This document shows, piece after piece, positions 19,122 through 30,254 of a stretch of 64,000 bases of DNA; position 1 is the first letter of the stretch; every line of letters begins with the position of its first letter. The stretch comes from Campylobacteraceae bacterium (GTDB lineage: Bacteria; Campylobacterota; Campylobacteria; Campylobacterales; Sulfurovaceae): NCBI GenBank assembly GCA_027035765.1, contig JALVUD010000002.1, positions 106,704 to 170,703 on the forward strand. The letters run 5' to 3'. Under the pieces are notes generated by a model. That model did no database searches. It saw only the letters and a list, made by a program, of their open reading frames with translations, and was not told the origin of the DNA. Position numbers and translations under genes: made by a program.

Positions 19122-19690
19122 CAGCGAAATACCCGGAAATGATCGACGATTCGGTAGGCCCTCAGCACATCCTCCTCTTTGGCCCCGGCACCGACGTTGT
19201 GGATAATGAGGGGTTCGCCGGCGGTGTTGAGACGATCGGAGCAGATGCCGATATGGTCCAGATTGGAGCCGGGGAGCTTCCAGACCACGATATCCCCGGG
19301 TAGAAAGCGCCCCCGCACCCGATAGCCCCTTGCCGCCAGATAGGCCTGGATGTTTTTGACCCGTCGATGGTCGATATTGGGATCGAGACGATCGGTGTAG
19401 TAGAGTCCCTTGTAGAGCTCGGGATGGGCCTTTTTGTGGCGCCAAATCCGCTCCTGCGGATCGATCCCCACCCCCCGAAAGGCCCGCACCAGCACATCGG
19501 TACAGACTCCACGTACGATGGGAACATCCCCGCCCGGGAATTTGAGCTTCACATAAGCGGGATCATAGATCAGCGTCCGGCCCACCTGGCCCCTGGCCGC
19601 CTCGATAAAACGCTGCTTCGTCGTCACCTCCCCGCCAAAGAGATAGAGCGATACCAGGAGAAAATAAAACAAAAATCCTCGTCGATTCAT
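19121..19690 (-). CDS. DUF1287 domain-containing protein
   Basis: YDPAYVKLKFPGGDVPIVRGVCTDVLVRAFR...IDHRRVKNIQAY..DHIGICSD. Confidence 0.85.
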   Translation of the reverse strand: MNRRGFLFYFLLVSLYLFGGEVTTKQRFIEAARGQVGRTLIYDPAYVKLKFPGGDVPIVRGVCTDVLVRAFRGVGIDPQERIWRHKKAHPELYKGLYYTDRLDPNIDHRRVKNIQAYLAARGYRVRGRFLPGDIVVWKLPGSNLDHIGICSDRLNTAGEPLIIHNVGAGAKEEDVLRAYRIVDHFRVFR

Positions 19691-20550
19691 TTCCCACCCT
19701 CCAAATCATCTTCCATCTTCAATCTTCCATCTTCCATCCGAATGATCTCCACCTTCTCCCCCACAATCCGCTCCACCGCCTTGTCGTCGATCGGCCCGGT
19801 AGCGAAGATCCGTAGATGTCCCGGTTCTTCGGCCGGCTGCTCCCCCAGCAGCGTCTCCAGGCGCCGGGCGATCGCCTCCCCGGTCTCGATGAGCGTCACC
19901 GGCGTTTCCATCACCTGCCGGATTGCCTCGGCGGCCAAAGGATAGTGGGTGCAGCCCAGGACGATGGTATCGACTCCGGCGCTTCGCATGGGAGAGAGCC
20001 ACCCCTCCAGCATCGCCCGGGTCTCGGGAGTGTCGATCCGTCCCGTTTCGATCCGATCCACCAGCCCCGGACAGGCCCGCTCGAAGAGCTCCACCTCCTG
20101 TGTGCCGCAGAGGCGATCCACCAGCGCCTGGTACTTCTCCCCCGCCAGGGTAGCCGGAGTAGCCATGACGCCGATCTTTCCTGTCCGGGTAGCGCCCAAA
20201 GCCGGCTTGATCCCCGGCTCGGTCCCCACGATAGACAGATCTGGGTAACGCTCCCGCAGCGCGGCAATCGCCGCGGAAGTGGCGGTATTGCAGGCCACGA
20301 CCAAAGCATCGGCCCCTTGTTCCTCGACGAAAAAGCGGGCGATCTCCAGGGAGTAGCGGCGGATTTCGTCGTGGGTTTTCTCCCCGTAGGGCGCATGGGC
20401 CGTATCGGCCAGATAGAGGATCTCGGCTCCGGGCAGCCGCTCCCGGATCGAACGGACGACGGTGAGACCGCCCAAACCGGAGTCGAAAACGCCGATGCGT
20501 TTTCGGATGGAGGATGGAAGATGGAAAATGGAAGATGAATCGGGACCCAT
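19687..20550 (-). CDS. murI: glutamate racemase
   Basis: IGVFDSGLGGLTVVRSI, VVACNTATSAAI, VLGCTHYPL. True start is probably near RKRIGVFDS; both ORF ends run into heptamer repeats. Confidence 0.9.
   Translation of the reverse strand: MGPDSSSIFHLPSSIRKRIGVFDSGLGGLTVVRSIRERLPGAEILYLADTAHAPYGEKTHDEIRRYSLEIARFFVEEQGADALVVACNTATSAAIAALRERYPDLSIVGTEPGIKPALGATRTGKIGVMATPATLAGEKYQALVDRLCGTQEVELFERACPGLVDRIETGRIDTPETRAMLEGWLSPMRSAGVDTIVLGCTHYPLAAEAIRQVMETPVTLIETGEAIARRLETLLGEQPAEEPGHLRIFATGPIDDKAVERIVGEKVEIIRMEDGRLKMEDDLEGGK
19708..19735. repeat. heptamer array ATCTTCC (inside murI 3' end)
   Basis: atcttcc atcttca atcttcc atcttcc. Confidence 0.85.
20505..20539. repeat. heptamer array GGATGGA/AGATGGA (murI 5' end)
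   Basis: ggatgga ggatgga agatgga aaatgga agatgaa. Confidence 0.85.
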
Positions 20551-20939
20551 TATCCGACATTCCGTTTGCTACTGATAAGAATGCGGCTCAATAAACGGAT
20601 AATCGAGTCCAATTCCTGATTGAGAGTAGTCACTCTCTCATGTTTTTTGGGGAGATATTCAGTAGCCTGTAACAGAGCGATCCAATAACGGGTTTCCTTG
20701 GCTTCTTTGAGGGCTATCGATATTTTGGAAATAAAATCTTTTTTGCTTTGGGCATCCTGGGCTTCGGTAACATTCGCTCCGATGGAGGTACCGGCTCTAA
20801 GCAACTGGGTTGAAAGGGTAAACTCTTTTTTCTTCTCTTTCAGATAATCTGAAAGTCGGACGATCCGGACGGCAAACTGAAAACTGAGACGAACGATTTC
20901 ATTTCCCTCATTTTCCATCTTCCATCCTCCATCTTCCAT
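20550..20939 (-). CDS. four helix bundle protein (S23/23S rRNA IVP-like)
   Basis: LLRAGTSIGANVTEAQDAQSKKDFISKISIALKEAKETRYWIALL signature. Confidence 0.9.
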   Translation of the reverse strand: MEDGGWKMENEGNEIVRLSFQFAVRIVRLSDYLKEKKKEFTLSTQLLRAGTSIGANVTEAQDAQSKKDFISKISIALKEAKETRYWIALLQATEYLPKKHERVTTLNQELDSIIRLLSRILISSKRNVG

Positions 20940-20945
20940 CCGTGA
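20911..20945. repeat. heptamer array ATCTTCC (between 4HB and rho)
   Basis: ttttcc atcttcc atcctcc atcttcc atccgtg. Confidence 0.85.
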
Positions 20946-20960
20946 AACAGAAGTTTCGCG

Positions 20961-22292
20961 TTACGCTCCTTCGTTCATGATGCTGAGGAACTCTTCGTTG
21001 CTTTTGGTCTTGAGCATTTTGGAGAAGAGGAATTTGAGGCCTTCGACCTCTTCCATGTTCTGCATGGCGTTGCGGATGGCCCAGACTTTCTGGAGGGTTT
21101 CGGGGTCGGTGAGGAGCTCCTCTTTGCGGGTGCCGGATTTGGTGACGTCGATGGCGGGGTAGATGCGGCGGTCGGCGACGTGGCGGCTGAGGACCACTTC
21201 GGCGTTTCCTGTTCCTTTGAACTCTTCGAAGATCACCTCATCCATCCGACTGCCGGTCTCGATGAGCGCCGTGGCGACGATAGTGAGGGAGCCGCCGTTC
21301 TCGATATTTCGTGCCGCACCGAAGAAGCGCTTGGGCTTGTGCAGGGCGTTGGCGTCGACCCCGCCGGAGAGGACTTTGCCGGAGCTGGGGGTGACGGTGT
21401 TGTAAGCCCTTGCCAGACGGGTGATGGAGTCGAGGAGGATGATCACATCCTGCCCCAGCTCCACCCGGCGCTTGGCCCGCTCGATCACCATCTCGGCGGT
21501 GCGGACATGGTTCTGGGCCGGCAGGTCGAAGGTGGAGGCGTAGACCTCCCCTTTGACGCTGCGCTGCATATCGGTGACCTCCTCGGGGCGCTCATCCACC
21601 AGGAGCACCATCAGGGCCGCTTCGGGGTTATTGTGGGTGATGCCGTGGGCCACCTCCTTGAGCAGCTCGGTCTTACCGGTCCGGGGCGGGGCCACGATGA
21701 GAGCCCGCTGTCCCTTGCCGATAGGGGAGAAGAGATCGATCACCCTGCCGGTGAGCTTCATGGGGTGGTACTCGAGCTTGAGCTTCTCCTGGGGATAGAG
21801 CGGTGTGAGGTTGTCGAAGAGGGGGCGTTTTTTGGACTCTTCGGGGGGGAGGTAGTTGATCGCCTCGATCTTGAGCAGGGCGTAGTACTTCTCCTGCTCC
21901 TTGGGGGCGCGGACCTGGCCGGTGACGATGTCGCCGTTACGCAGGGCGAAACGTTTGATCTGGGTGGAGCTGACATAGGTGTCGTTGGAGGAGTTGGCGA
22001 AGTTGCCGTCGATGGAACGGAGGAAGCCGTAGCCGTCATTCATGATCTCCAGGATCCCCGTAAAGAGGATATAGCCTCCCTGGCTCACCTGGGCCTTGAG
22101 GATCTCGAAAATCAGGTCTTTTCTCTGGTATTCGTTGGGGTTTTCCACCTTGAGCTTGCGGGCGATCTCGATCAGCTCTTCCAGGGGTTTGGTCTGGAGG
22201 TCTTCGATCTTGTACCCTTCGACCGGGGTGTGGGTGCGTTGATGTTGTTTTTTGCCGTTGTTCTGGCTGTTTTTTTGTCGATTCTCTTCCAT
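20961..22292 (-). CDS. rho: transcription termination factor Rho
   Basis: [63 protein letters not shown]. Confidence 0.96.
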   Translation of the reverse strand: MEENRQKNSQNNGKKQHQRTHTPVEGYKIEDLQTKPLEELIEIARKLKVENPNEYQRKDLIFEILKAQVSQGGYILFTGILEIMNDGYGFLRSIDGNFANSSNDTYVSSTQIKRFALRNGDIVTGQVRAPKEQEKYYALLKIEAINYLPPEESKKRPLFDNLTPLYPQEKLKLEYHPMKLTGRVIDLFSPIGKGQRALIVAPPRTGKTELLKEVAHGITHNNPEAALMVLLVDERPEEVTDMQRSVKGEVYASTFDLPAQNHVRTAEMVIERAKRRVELGQDVIILLDSITRLARAYNTVTPSSGKVLSGGVDANALHKPKRFFGAARNIENGGSLTIVATALIETGSRMDEVIFEEFKGTGNAEVVLSRHVADRRIYPAIDVTKSGTRKEELLTDPETLQKVWAIRNAMQNMEEVEGLKFLFSKMLKTKSNEEFLSIMNEGA

Positions 22293-22418
22293 GAGTCCTC
22301 GTCGATTATGAAGATTGGTAAAAATAGTGCAGGGGTGAAAGCATCACGTCGGAACCTTGCGGTATCCTGCGAAGCACGTTTGTAGTGACGCCATTATAAT
22401 GCTTTTTGACTTTAAATG

Positions 22419-22817
22419 TCAAACAGACGTATGGGTCAGGGCCAGCCAGACCAGCCAGGGGTAGGTGAGCGGCCCGATAAGCCAGAGCCAGGGGGGCATC
22501 CGCATTCCGAGCATCTCTTCCGTCACCGGATCGGTCTCCCGCCGGACGTAGATCTTGCGGACCATCTCGATCTTGGTGAAGATATCCAGGGTCTTGAGGG
22601 CGATGGCGACGATGATGGGCCAGTTGAGCAGATCATAGCGCAGGGAGAGGTAGAGGATATAGAGATAGCCGGTATGCCCGGCCAGAAGCCAGAAGACCGA
22701 ACGGCGGTAGAGCCGCCAGACTTTTTCCATCACCCCCTGCATCGAAGGGGCGTACTGCCAGCTTGTCTCCACGATTTCCGCAACAAAGCTCAGCGCCACC
22801 AGATGCCAAAGTTCCAT
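22419..22817 (-). CDS. hypothetical membrane protein
   Basis: 132 aa multi-TM ORF overlapping dapE by 1 nt. Confidence 0.55.
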   Translation of the reverse strand: MELWHLVALSFVAEIVETSWQYAPSMQGVMEKVWRLYRRSVFWLLAGHTGYLYILYLSLRYDLLNWPIIVAIALKTLDIFTKIEMVRKIYVRRETDPVTEEMLGMRMPPWLWLIGPLTYPWLVWLALTHTSV

Positions 22818-23911
22818 CAGAACCTCTCGATCAGATCGCGGAAGACCCGGTAGAGCCCCTCCACCTCTTCGACAGCGACCCGTTCATTGGGGGCGTGGAT
22901 CGTGTCGTTGCGCACACCGAACTCTACCACCTTGACCCCATACTCCCCGAAAAAGCGGGCGTCACTGGTGCCGCCGGCGGTGGAGTGTTTGGGGGTGAGC
23001 CCCGTGACGGTCTGGATCGACCGGTCCAGGAGCCGCACGATACGGGTATCGGGATCGGTGACGAAGGGGTTGGCGCTTTGGGAGAGGCTGAGCTCATACT
23101 CCAGCCCTGCGAAGCGCTCCCGGATGAAGCGTTCCACATCTTCGAGGCTTGTCGCCGTGGAGTTGCGGACGTTGAACATCATCTTGAGCGTGCCGGGGGT
23201 GACATTGGTCACCTCCATCCCGGCGCGGATATCGGTGATGACCAGCTTGCTGGGAGCGAAATACTCGTCGCCGCTGTCCAGGTCCACTCCCGCGATCTGC
23301 GGCAGGATCGGAGCGATGCGATGGATCGGATTGTCCGACTTTTCCGGATAGGCCGCATGTCCCTGCCGTCCGAAAACCTCGATGACGCCGTTGATGGAGC
23401 CGCGGCGGCCGATCTTGACGGCATCACCGAAACGCTCTTCACAGGTGGGTTCTGCCACGACGGCATAGTCGGGAAGCCGTCCCATTTTTTTCAGATGCTC
23501 CAGTACGATCCGGGTACCGTATTTCGCTTCCCCCTCCTCGTCGGAGGTCAGTAGCAGAGAGAGGGTTCCGTCGAAGGTCTCCGCCTCTTTCACCGCCTGC
23601 AGGAAAGCGGCGACACCGCTCTTCATATCCTGGGCGCCCCGACCGTAGAGCATCCCCCCTTCGATCCGAGGGACGAAAGGATCGCTGTGCCACCCCTCTC
23701 CCGGCGGCACCACATCCACATGTCCGGCAAAGCAGAGATGTTCCCCTTCGCCGAACTTTCGGGAGATAAAGAGGTTTTTGACGCCGCCTTCGTCCACACG
23801 GAGGACTTCAAAACCGGGCAGGGATTCCTGAACATACTCCATCAGTCCCGCATCCTCCGGCGTGACCGAAGGGGCCGAAAGCAGGCGGATCAAAAGGTCT
23901 ACGACATTCAT
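22817..23911 (-). CDS. dapE: succinyl-diaminopimelate desuccinylase
   Basis: LCFAGHVDVVPPGEGWHSDPF; YGRGAQDMKSGVAAFL; LLTSDEEGEAKYGT. Confidence 0.92.
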   Translation of the reverse strand: MNVVDLLIRLLSAPSVTPEDAGLMEYVQESLPGFEVLRVDEGGVKNLFISRKFGEGEHLCFAGHVDVVPPGEGWHSDPFVPRIEGGMLYGRGAQDMKSGVAAFLQAVKEAETFDGTLSLLLTSDEEGEAKYGTRIVLEHLKKMGRLPDYAVVAEPTCEERFGDAVKIGRRGSINGVIEVFGRQGHAAYPEKSDNPIHRIAPILPQIAGVDLDSGDEYFAPSKLVITDIRAGMEVTNVTPGTLKMMFNVRNSTATSLEDVERFIRERFAGLEYELSLSQSANPFVTDPDTRIVRLLDRSIQTVTGLTPKHSTAGGTSDARFFGEYGVKVVEFGVRNDTIHAPNERVAVEEVEGLYRVFRDLIERF

Positions 23912-24285
23912 GAGACACCTTCGGCACTGTCATTGCGGACGATCTCGCCCCGCCACTGCATGATCCCGCCACGGTGGTCGATCAGTTGTCCGGCGCCGTT
24001 GGCTCGGAGAATCTGCTGCACCTGGCCGGTGCGATTGCCGGTACGGCAGGTGAGGATCACCGGCCGCTGACGGCTCAGATCGATCAGTTCCTGCGCCCAC
24101 ACCTGGAACCGGCTGGTAGGCCGCAGGAGATCCACCCCCGGCAGATGCGCCGCTTCGTATTCGAAAGGCTCCCGCACATCCACCAGCATGAAATCGCACT
24201 CCCCGGCACTACGGGCTTTCAGCAGCGCTTCAAGTGTGGCGGAATCGACGACATCCGCCTCCAACCATTCCCTTTGATATTCCAT
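23908..24285 (-). CDS. rhodanese-like domain protein
   Basis: MLVDVREPFEYEAAHLPGV; active-site-like VILTCRTGNRT. Confidence 0.85.
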   Translation of the reverse strand: MEYQREWLEADVVDSATLEALLKARSAGECDFMLVDVREPFEYEAAHLPGVDLLRPTSRFQVWAQELIDLSRQRPVILTCRTGNRTGQVQQILRANGAGQLIDHRGGIMQWRGEIVRNDSAEGVS

Positions 24286-24465
24286 CCTATTCTATCCTGT
24301 CAATTGGAGTTCCGGCAGCCTGGGGCGACTGCCGTGCCGGAATCCACCGTCCGGCCAATGTAAAACGCATTATACTCCGTCAGCTCCTAAATCATCCTAT
24401 GCCCGGAGGCTTAATCACATTTTCTATATAATAAGCCCATCAAGTTTCACGGAAAAGGACTGCCT

Positions 24466-24756
24466 TTGCAGATCGATCAGCAAACCCTGGAAAAACTCGA
24501 AAAACTTTCCCACCTGAGGATCGCGGAGGAGAAACGCTGTGAGGTACTGCAGCAGCTCACCGAGATCCTCGAATATGTAGAGAACCTCAACGAACTGGAT
24601 ACCCAGGCTCTCGACAGCTACTTCTCCACGCTGGAGGGGGGAACTCCCATGCGTGAAGACCTTCCGGGCAACGACCCCGAGGTTCCGAAGATCATCCTGG
24701 AACACGCCCCTGAGAGCCGCGACGACTTTTTCATCGTGCCGGCCATCATCGAATAG
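24466..24756 (+). CDS. gatC: Asp-tRNA(Asn)/Glu-tRNA(Gln) amidotransferase subunit C
   Basis: LEKLSHLRIAEEK...YVENLNELDT...MREDLPGNDPE; TTG start. Confidence 0.85.
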   Translation: MQIDQQTLEKLEKLSHLRIAEEKRCEVLQQLTEILEYVENLNELDTQALDSYFSTLEGGTPMREDLPGNDPEVPKIILEHAPESRDDFFIVPAIIE

Positions 24757-24785
24757 ATCACTCCGTCAACGAAAAGGGAACCTCC

Positions 24786-25841
24786 ATGGCATTCAATATC
24801 AAAAAACTTCTTCAAAGCGTCGTCGTCCACAACGCTTCCGACCTTCACCTGATCTCCAAAAAAGAGCCTCTGCTGCGGGTCGACGGGAAACTCCGGCCCG
24901 TCAATATGCCCAAACTGACCGGCGAGGACATCGAAGAGATGTGTTACGCCCTGCTGACCGAAAAGCAGAAGAAACGCTTCGAAGAGGAGAACGAACTGGA
25001 CTTCGTCGTCGAACTGGAAGGGATCGGCCGTTTCCGGGTCAACTACTACCGGACCCTCGGGGATATGGCGGCCGCCTTCCGGATCATTCCCCTCACCGTC
25101 CCCTCGCTGGACGACATCGATGCTCCTCCGGTCTATCGCAAAATGATCAAACGGGAAAAAGGGCTCATCCTGGTCACCGGTCCCACCGGATCGGGTAAAT
25201 CGACCACCCTGGCCGCTATGCTCAACGAAATCAACGAAAACGAATCCAAACACATCATCACCGTGGAAGATCCTGTGGAATTCGTCCACCAGCATAAAAA
25301 GTGCGTCTTCTCCCACCGGAGCGTCGGGGACGACACCCGAAGTTTCGCCGCGGCACTCAAATACGCCATGCGGGAAGACCCGGACATCATCCTGATCGGG
25401 GAGATGCGGGACAAAGAGACCATCGCCGCCGCCCTGACCGCCGCCGAAACCGGCCACCTGGTCTTCGCCACCCTCCACACCAACTCCGCTCCGGGGACCA
25501 TCAACCGGATCATTGACGTCTTCAGCGGGGACGAACAGCCCCAGATCCGGGCCATGCTCTCCAGCTCCCTGGTGGCGGTCATCGCCCAGGCACTGCTGCC
25601 CAAAATCGGCGGCGGACGGGTCGCCGTTCCCGAGATCCTCATCAGCAATCACGCCATCGCCAACCTGATCCGGGAGGACAAGGTCCACCAGATCTACTCC
25701 GCCATGCAGCTGGGCCAGGAGGATACCGGCATGCAGACTCAGACTCAGGTGCTGCTGCGGCTGATCCGTCAGGGGGTCATTACCCGGGAGAATGCGATCC
25801 AGTGGTCCAACAAACCCGACGAGCTGATCCGCTCACTCTAA
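24786..25841 (+). CDS. pilT: type IV pilus retraction ATPase PilT-like
   Basis: LILVTGPTGSGKSTTLAAM; AMREDPDIILIGEMRDKETI; HTNSAPGTINRIIDVF. Confidence 0.9.
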   Translation: MAFNIKKLLQSVVVHNASDLHLISKKEPLLRVDGKLRPVNMPKLTGEDIEEMCYALLTEKQKKRFEEENELDFVVELEGIGRFRVNYYRTLGDMAAAFRIIPLTVPSLDDIDAPPVYRKMIKREKGLILVTGPTGSGKSTTLAAMLNEINENESKHIITVEDPVEFVHQHKKCVFSHRSVGDDTRSFAAALKYAMREDPDIILIGEMRDKETIAAALTAAETGHLVFATLHTNSAPGTINRIIDVFSGDEQPQIRAMLSSSLVAVIAQALLPKIGGGRVAVPEILISNHAIANLIREDKVHQIYSAMQLGQEDTGMQTQTQVLLRLIRQGVITRENAIQWSNKPDELIRSL

Positions 25842-25869
25842 GCCCCCTCATCAAGCAAAAGGCTGAACC

Positions 25870-26388
25870 ATGGCACTCAATTCCATCGATCTGATCGTCG
25901 GCGCACTGGTCCTCGTCCTGGGGATCAAGGGGATTCTCAACGGCTTTCTCCGAGAGCTCTTCGGCTTTTTGGGACTGGTCGGCGGCGTCTTTCTGGCCTC
26001 CCGGGGGGCCGACCCTCTGGCCGCTCTGGTGGAGGCGAAGCTCTTTCATCTCTCCAATCCTGCTTTTCTCCGTCTGATCGCCTTTATCCTGATCCTTGCC
26101 CTGGTCTGGGGGGCCTTCTCCTGGCTGGGGAACCTGATCCAGCAACGGCGGGCACAAAAGACTCTGGGCACCGCCGACCGGATCGGCGGCTTTCTGGTCG
26201 CTGCATTGAAATATTTTCTTATCTTCGCCATGATTCTCTCGGCCCTCTACCGTACCCCGGCGGTCCACAACAGACTCCGCCATCATGTCCGGGATTCGCT
26301 GCTCTTTCCCGTGCTGATGCAGGCCGGAAGCACCCTCATCCATCTGGCCCCGCTTCATCAGCCGAAAACCGGTAAAACAAAGCGGTAG
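25870..26388 (+). CDS. CvpA family protein
   Basis: SIDLIVGALVLVLGIKGILNGFLRELFGFLGLVGGVFLA. Confidence 0.85.
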   Translation: MALNSIDLIVGALVLVLGIKGILNGFLRELFGFLGLVGGVFLASRGADPLAALVEAKLFHLSNPAFLRLIAFILILALVWGAFSWLGNLIQQRRAQKTLGTADRIGGFLVAALKYFLIFAMILSALYRTPAVHNRLRHHVRDSLLFPVLMQAGSTLIHLAPLHQPKTGKTKR

Positions 26389-26396
26389 GGGGTGCC

Positions 26397-26852
26397 ATGG
26401 TCGAGTACGATTTTCTTCTGGAGGAGCTTAAGAGGATCCTCAAAGAAAAACAACTAAAATTCACCCGCCAAAGGGAGCTGGTGCTCAAGGCACTCTACGA
26501 GAATCCGGGCCATTTCTCCCCCGAGGAGATCCATCGGCTCGTCCAGCAGGCCGATCCGGGAGCCAAAGTGGGCATCGCCACGGTCTACCGGACCCTCAGC
26601 CTCCTGGAAGAGGAGGGACTGGCCGACTCCATCTCTTTCGGCAAGGAGGGGAAACGGTACGAGATCGGTCTGAAGAAGCACCACGACCATCTCATCTGTA
26701 TCCGCTGCGGCAAAATCATCGAATTTTGCGACGAGACCATCGAGAAGCAGCAGGAGGCGGTGGCGAAGAAGTTCGATTTCGAAATGACCGACCACGCCAT
26801 GAAGATTATCGGCATCTGCAAAGAGTGCCGGGAACACGAGACCAAAAAGTAA
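26397..26852 (+). CDS. fur: Fur family transcriptional regulator
   Basis: HFSPEEIHRLV, GIATVYRTLSLLEEEGL, HHDHLICIRCGKIIEF. Confidence 0.9.
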   Translation: MVEYDFLLEELKRILKEKQLKFTRQRELVLKALYENPGHFSPEEIHRLVQQADPGAKVGIATVYRTLSLLEEEGLADSISFGKEGKRYEIGLKKHHDHLICIRCGKIIEFCDETIEKQQEAVAKKFDFEMTDHAMKIIGICKECREHETKK

Positions 26853-26867
26853 ACGACAGGAGCTCCA

Positions 26868-28430
26868 TTGATATTCGACAACCCTTACGTCCAGGAACGC
26901 ATCAAAAAGACCGAAACCCTGCGCCAGGAGGGGATCAACCCCTACCCCGCCGGACGCCGTCGCGGTACCCCCTCGGCACGGTTTCTCGCCGAGAACCAAG
27001 ACCTGCCAGAGCGCCCCGAAGGGGAGCGTATCGCTACCGATCGTCACTACCGCCTCACCGGCCGGGTCAAATTCATCCGCATCATGGGCAAGGCGGCCTT
27101 CGCCAAGCTCGAAGACAGCGAAGGGCTGGTGCAGATCTACTACAACCGTGACGACCTCCCCGAAGGGTACTACAACAAGATCAAGAAACTGATCGAGGTT
27201 GGCGACATCGTCGAAGCCGAAGGCTACCCCTTCGTCACCCGCACCGGAGAGATCACGCTGCACTGTACCGATCTGCGGATCGTCACCAAGGCGGTCCACC
27301 CCCTGCCCGAGAAGTTCCACGGCCTGACCGACCAGGAGATCCGCTACCGCCAGCGCTATCTGGACATGATCATGAATCCGGAGGTCAAAGAGACCTTCAA
27401 GCTCCGCAGCCGCATCGTCTCCCTGGTACGCCGATTCTTCGAGGAGAAGGGTTTCCTGGAGGTGGAGACACCGATGATGCATCCCATCCCCGGCGGCGCC
27501 AACGCCCGCCCCTTCGTCACCCACCACAACGCCCTGGGAGTCGACCGCTACCTGCGCATCGCCCCCGAACTCTATCTCAAGCGACTCATCGTCGGCGGAA
27601 TGGAAGCAGTCTTCGAGATCAACCGCAACTTCCGCAACGAAGGAATGGACCACACCCACAACCCCGAATTTACAATGATCGAATACTACTGGGCCTGGCA
27701 CACCTACGAGGATCTGATGCGCCTGACCGAGGAGCTCTTCGACTATCTCTTTGAGAACCTGGGGCTGCCCCGCAAGCTCCAATACGGAGAACACGAAGTG
27801 GACTTCTCGACCCCTTTCCGCCGGGTGGGATACCTGGAGTCCCTGGAGAGCATCGGCGGGGTCCCGGCCGAGGTGATCCATGATAGGGAAAAAGCACGGG
27901 CCTACCTCAAAGAGCACGGTGTCGAGACCGATCCCAACCTGAGCCTGGGCTATCTGCAGGCGGAGCTCTTCGACGCCTTTGTGGAGGAGAAGCTCATCGA
28001 CCCCACCTTTGTCAAGGATTTCCCCGTCGAGATCTCTCCCCTGGCGCGGCGCAGCGACGAAAACCCTGAGATCGCCGAGCGTTTCGAGCTCTTCATCGCC
28101 GGCAAAGAGATCGCCAACGGCTTCAACGAGCTCAACGACCCTCTGGATCAGTACGAGCGCTTCAGGATGCAGGTGGAGGCCAAGGAGGTCACCGGAGACG
28201 ACGAGGCGATGCATATGGACCTGGACTACGTGCGGGCCCTGAGCTATGGCATGGCCCCCACGGCCGGCGAAGGAATCGGCATCGACCGCCTGGTGATGCT
28301 CCTGACCGATCAGCACAGTATCCGCGATGTGCTCCTCTTCCCCGCCATGCGGCCCGAAGCGAAACTGGAGGGCTCCGCCGAAACAGAGGAGACAGCTTCC
28401 GAAAATGAATCCCAGCAAAAGGAAAACTGA
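26868..28430 (+). CDS. lysS: lysyl-tRNA synthetase class II
   Basis: [48 protein letters not shown]. Confidence 0.95.
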   Translation: MIFDNPYVQERIKKTETLRQEGINPYPAGRRRGTPSARFLAENQDLPERPEGERIATDRHYRLTGRVKFIRIMGKAAFAKLEDSEGLVQIYYNRDDLPEGYYNKIKKLIEVGDIVEAEGYPFVTRTGEITLHCTDLRIVTKAVHPLPEKFHGLTDQEIRYRQRYLDMIMNPEVKETFKLRSRIVSLVRRFFEEKGFLEVETPMMHPIPGGANARPFVTHHNALGVDRYLRIAPELYLKRLIVGGMEAVFEINRNFRNEGMDHTHNPEFTMIEYYWAWHTYEDLMRLTEELFDYLFENLGLPRKLQYGEHEVDFSTPFRRVGYLESLESIGGVPAEVIHDREKARAYLKEHGVETDPNLSLGYLQAELFDAFVEEKLIDPTFVKDFPVEISPLARRSDENPEIAERFELFIAGKEIANGFNELNDPLDQYERFRMQVEAKEVTGDDEAMHMDLDYVRALSYGMAPTAGEGIGIDRLVMLLTDQHSIRDVLLFPAMRPEAKLEGSAETEETASENESQQKEN

Positions 28431-28431
28431 T

Positions 28432-29682
28432 ATGAGTTACTACATCGAACAGTTCGACCCCGAGGTCTATCAGGCGATCGTCGACGAGCTCAAGCGCGAA
28501 ACCGAGCACCTGGAGATGATCGCCAGCGAAAACTTCACCTTCCCCGACGTCATGGAGGCGATGGGATCGGTCTTTACCAACAAATATGCCGAGGGCTACC
28601 CCAACAAACGCTACTACGGCGGCTGTGAATATGCCGACAGAGTGGAGCAGCTGGCCATCGACCGTTGCAAGGAGCTCTTCGGCTGTGAATATGCCAATGT
28701 CCAGCCCCACTCGGGCTCCCAGGCCAACGGCGCCGTCTATGCGGCCCTCATCAAAGCCGGCGACAAGATCCTGGGGATGGACCTCAGCCACGGCGGCCAC
28801 CTGACCCACGGCTCCAAAGTGAGCTTCTCCGGCAAGAACTACCAGAGCTTCACCTACGGCGTGGAGCTCGACGGCCGCATCGACTATGAGCGGGTCCGCG
28901 ACATCGCTCAGATTGTCAAGCCCAAGATCATCGTCTGCGGCGCTTCGGCCTATCCGCGGGAGATCGACTTCGCCAAATTCCGTGAGATCGCCGACGAGGT
29001 CGGTGCCCTCCTCTTCGCCGACATTGCCCACATCGCCGGACTCGTCGTCGCCGGAGAGCACCCCAGCCCCTTTCCCCACGCCCACGTGGTCACCACCACC
29101 ACCCACAAAACCCTGGCCGGTCCCCGAGGCGGCGCCATCATGACCAACGACGAGGAGATCGCCAAGAAGATCAACTCCGCCATCTTCCCCGGTCTCCAGG
29201 GCGGTCCCCTGGTCCACGTCGTGGCGGCCAAGGCCGTCGGCTTCAAACACAACCTGGCCCCCGAGTGGAAAGCGTACGCCCGACAGGTCAAAGCCAACGC
29301 CAAAGTCCTGGCCGACGTTCTGATGCAGCGGGGCTACGATGTGGTCAGCGGCGGCACCGACAACCACCTGGTGCTCGTAAGCTTTCTCGACAAGGAATTC
29401 AGCGGCAAGGATGCCGATGCCGCTCTCGGCCGCGCCGGTATCACCGTCAACAAAAACACCGTCCCCGGTGAAACCCGCAGCCCCTTCGTCACCAGCGGGA
29501 TCCGCATCGGCTCCCCTGCGCTGACACGCCGGGGAATGAAAGAGAAGGAGTTCGAGCTCATCGCCAACCGGATCTGCGACGTCCTGGACCATATCGACGA
29601 TCACGAGTTCCAGGCCAAGATCCGCGAAGAGATGCGCCAGCTCGCCCTGCAGTTCGTCATCTATGACCGGCCCATCTACTGA
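28432..29682 (+). CDS. glyA: serine hydroxymethyltransferase
   Basis: [35 protein letters not shown]; start reset to ATG 28432. Confidence 0.95.
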   Translation: MSYYIEQFDPEVYQAIVDELKRETEHLEMIASENFTFPDVMEAMGSVFTNKYAEGYPNKRYYGGCEYADRVEQLAIDRCKELFGCEYANVQPHSGSQANGAVYAALIKAGDKILGMDLSHGGHLTHGSKVSFSGKNYQSFTYGVELDGRIDYERVRDIAQIVKPKIIVCGASAYPREIDFAKFREIADEVGALLFADIAHIAGLVVAGEHPSPFPHAHVVTTTTHKTLAGPRGGAIMTNDEEIAKKINSAIFPGLQGGPLVHVVAAKAVGFKHNLAPEWKAYARQVKANAKVLADVLMQRGYDVVSGGTDNHLVLVSFLDKEFSGKDADAALGRAGITVNKNTVPGETRSPFVTSGIRIGSPALTRRGMKEKEFELIANRICDVLDHIDDHEFQAKIREEMRQLALQFVIYDRPIY

Positions 29683-30199
29683 GACACTCCCTCCCCTCAC
29701 GGAGGATCTGGAGGCCCTGGCGGCTTCCGCCGACCACTACTACCTCAAATCCTCCTCCATCGTGGAGAAAATCGTCCACAACGGCCGAACCTTCTACAGC
29801 AAATTCCGCCGATACGACCACGCCCCCAATCCCATCCTCGTCTCTCAGCATCTCCGCCGGGAGGTGACCCTGGCCCTTCCCTTGCTGCAGGAGGGATTCG
29901 GCGAACGGATCGTCATTGAGTATCTGGGGGAGGAGCCTGAGCTTTTCCTCCAGACCCTGCGGCACCTCTTTCAGCATCTCGGCATCGACGATTACCGCTG
30001 CTATCAGGGGAAGAAAGGGAACAAACGGACCGTCATTCTCCCCGTGGCCCGGCAGGACCTGGAGCAGCTCCATGCGGAGGGAGGACGTCTCTCTGATATG
30101 CTCCAGACCCGTCTGCAGAAGTCCTGGCGCATCCTCCCCGACCGGCGCCTGCCGGAAAGCTACAATATCTTCACGCTTCCCTATGGATATATTAACTAA
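29663..30199 (+). CDS. DUF1882 domain-containing protein
   Basis: [31 protein letters not shown]; conserved position after glyA in Campylobacterota. Confidence 0.75.
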   Translation: MTGPSTETLPPLTEDLEALAASADHYYLKSSSIVEKIVHNGRTFYSKFRRYDHAPNPILVSQHLRREVTLALPLLQEGFGERIVIEYLGEEPELFLQTLRHLFQHLGIDDYRCYQGKKGNKRTVILPVARQDLEQLHAEGGRLSDMLQTRLQKSWRILPDRRLPESYNIFTLPYGYIN

Positions 30200-30254
30200 T
30201 ATAGTGCTCAGATTTTTTTGGTTATAATCGACCCATCCCAGTCTGGAGTTGCGC

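Noticed and set aside
20550-20939. Avd-type accessory protein of a diversity-generating retroelement
   Set aside because: The 4HB family is related to Avd, but no reverse transcriptase or template/variable repeat pair is seen nearby.
22293-22418. tRNA or small RNA gene upstream of rho
   Set aside because: No cloverleaf or T-loop consensus found by eye; treated as a promoter region.
26454-28418. Long minus-strand ORF (654 aa) opposite lysS
   Set aside because: Antisense shadow ORF in GC-rich codon context; the plus strand has clear lysS and fur motifs. Same reasoning applies to 28189-29700, 30932-32476, 8331-9605 and 36513-38081.
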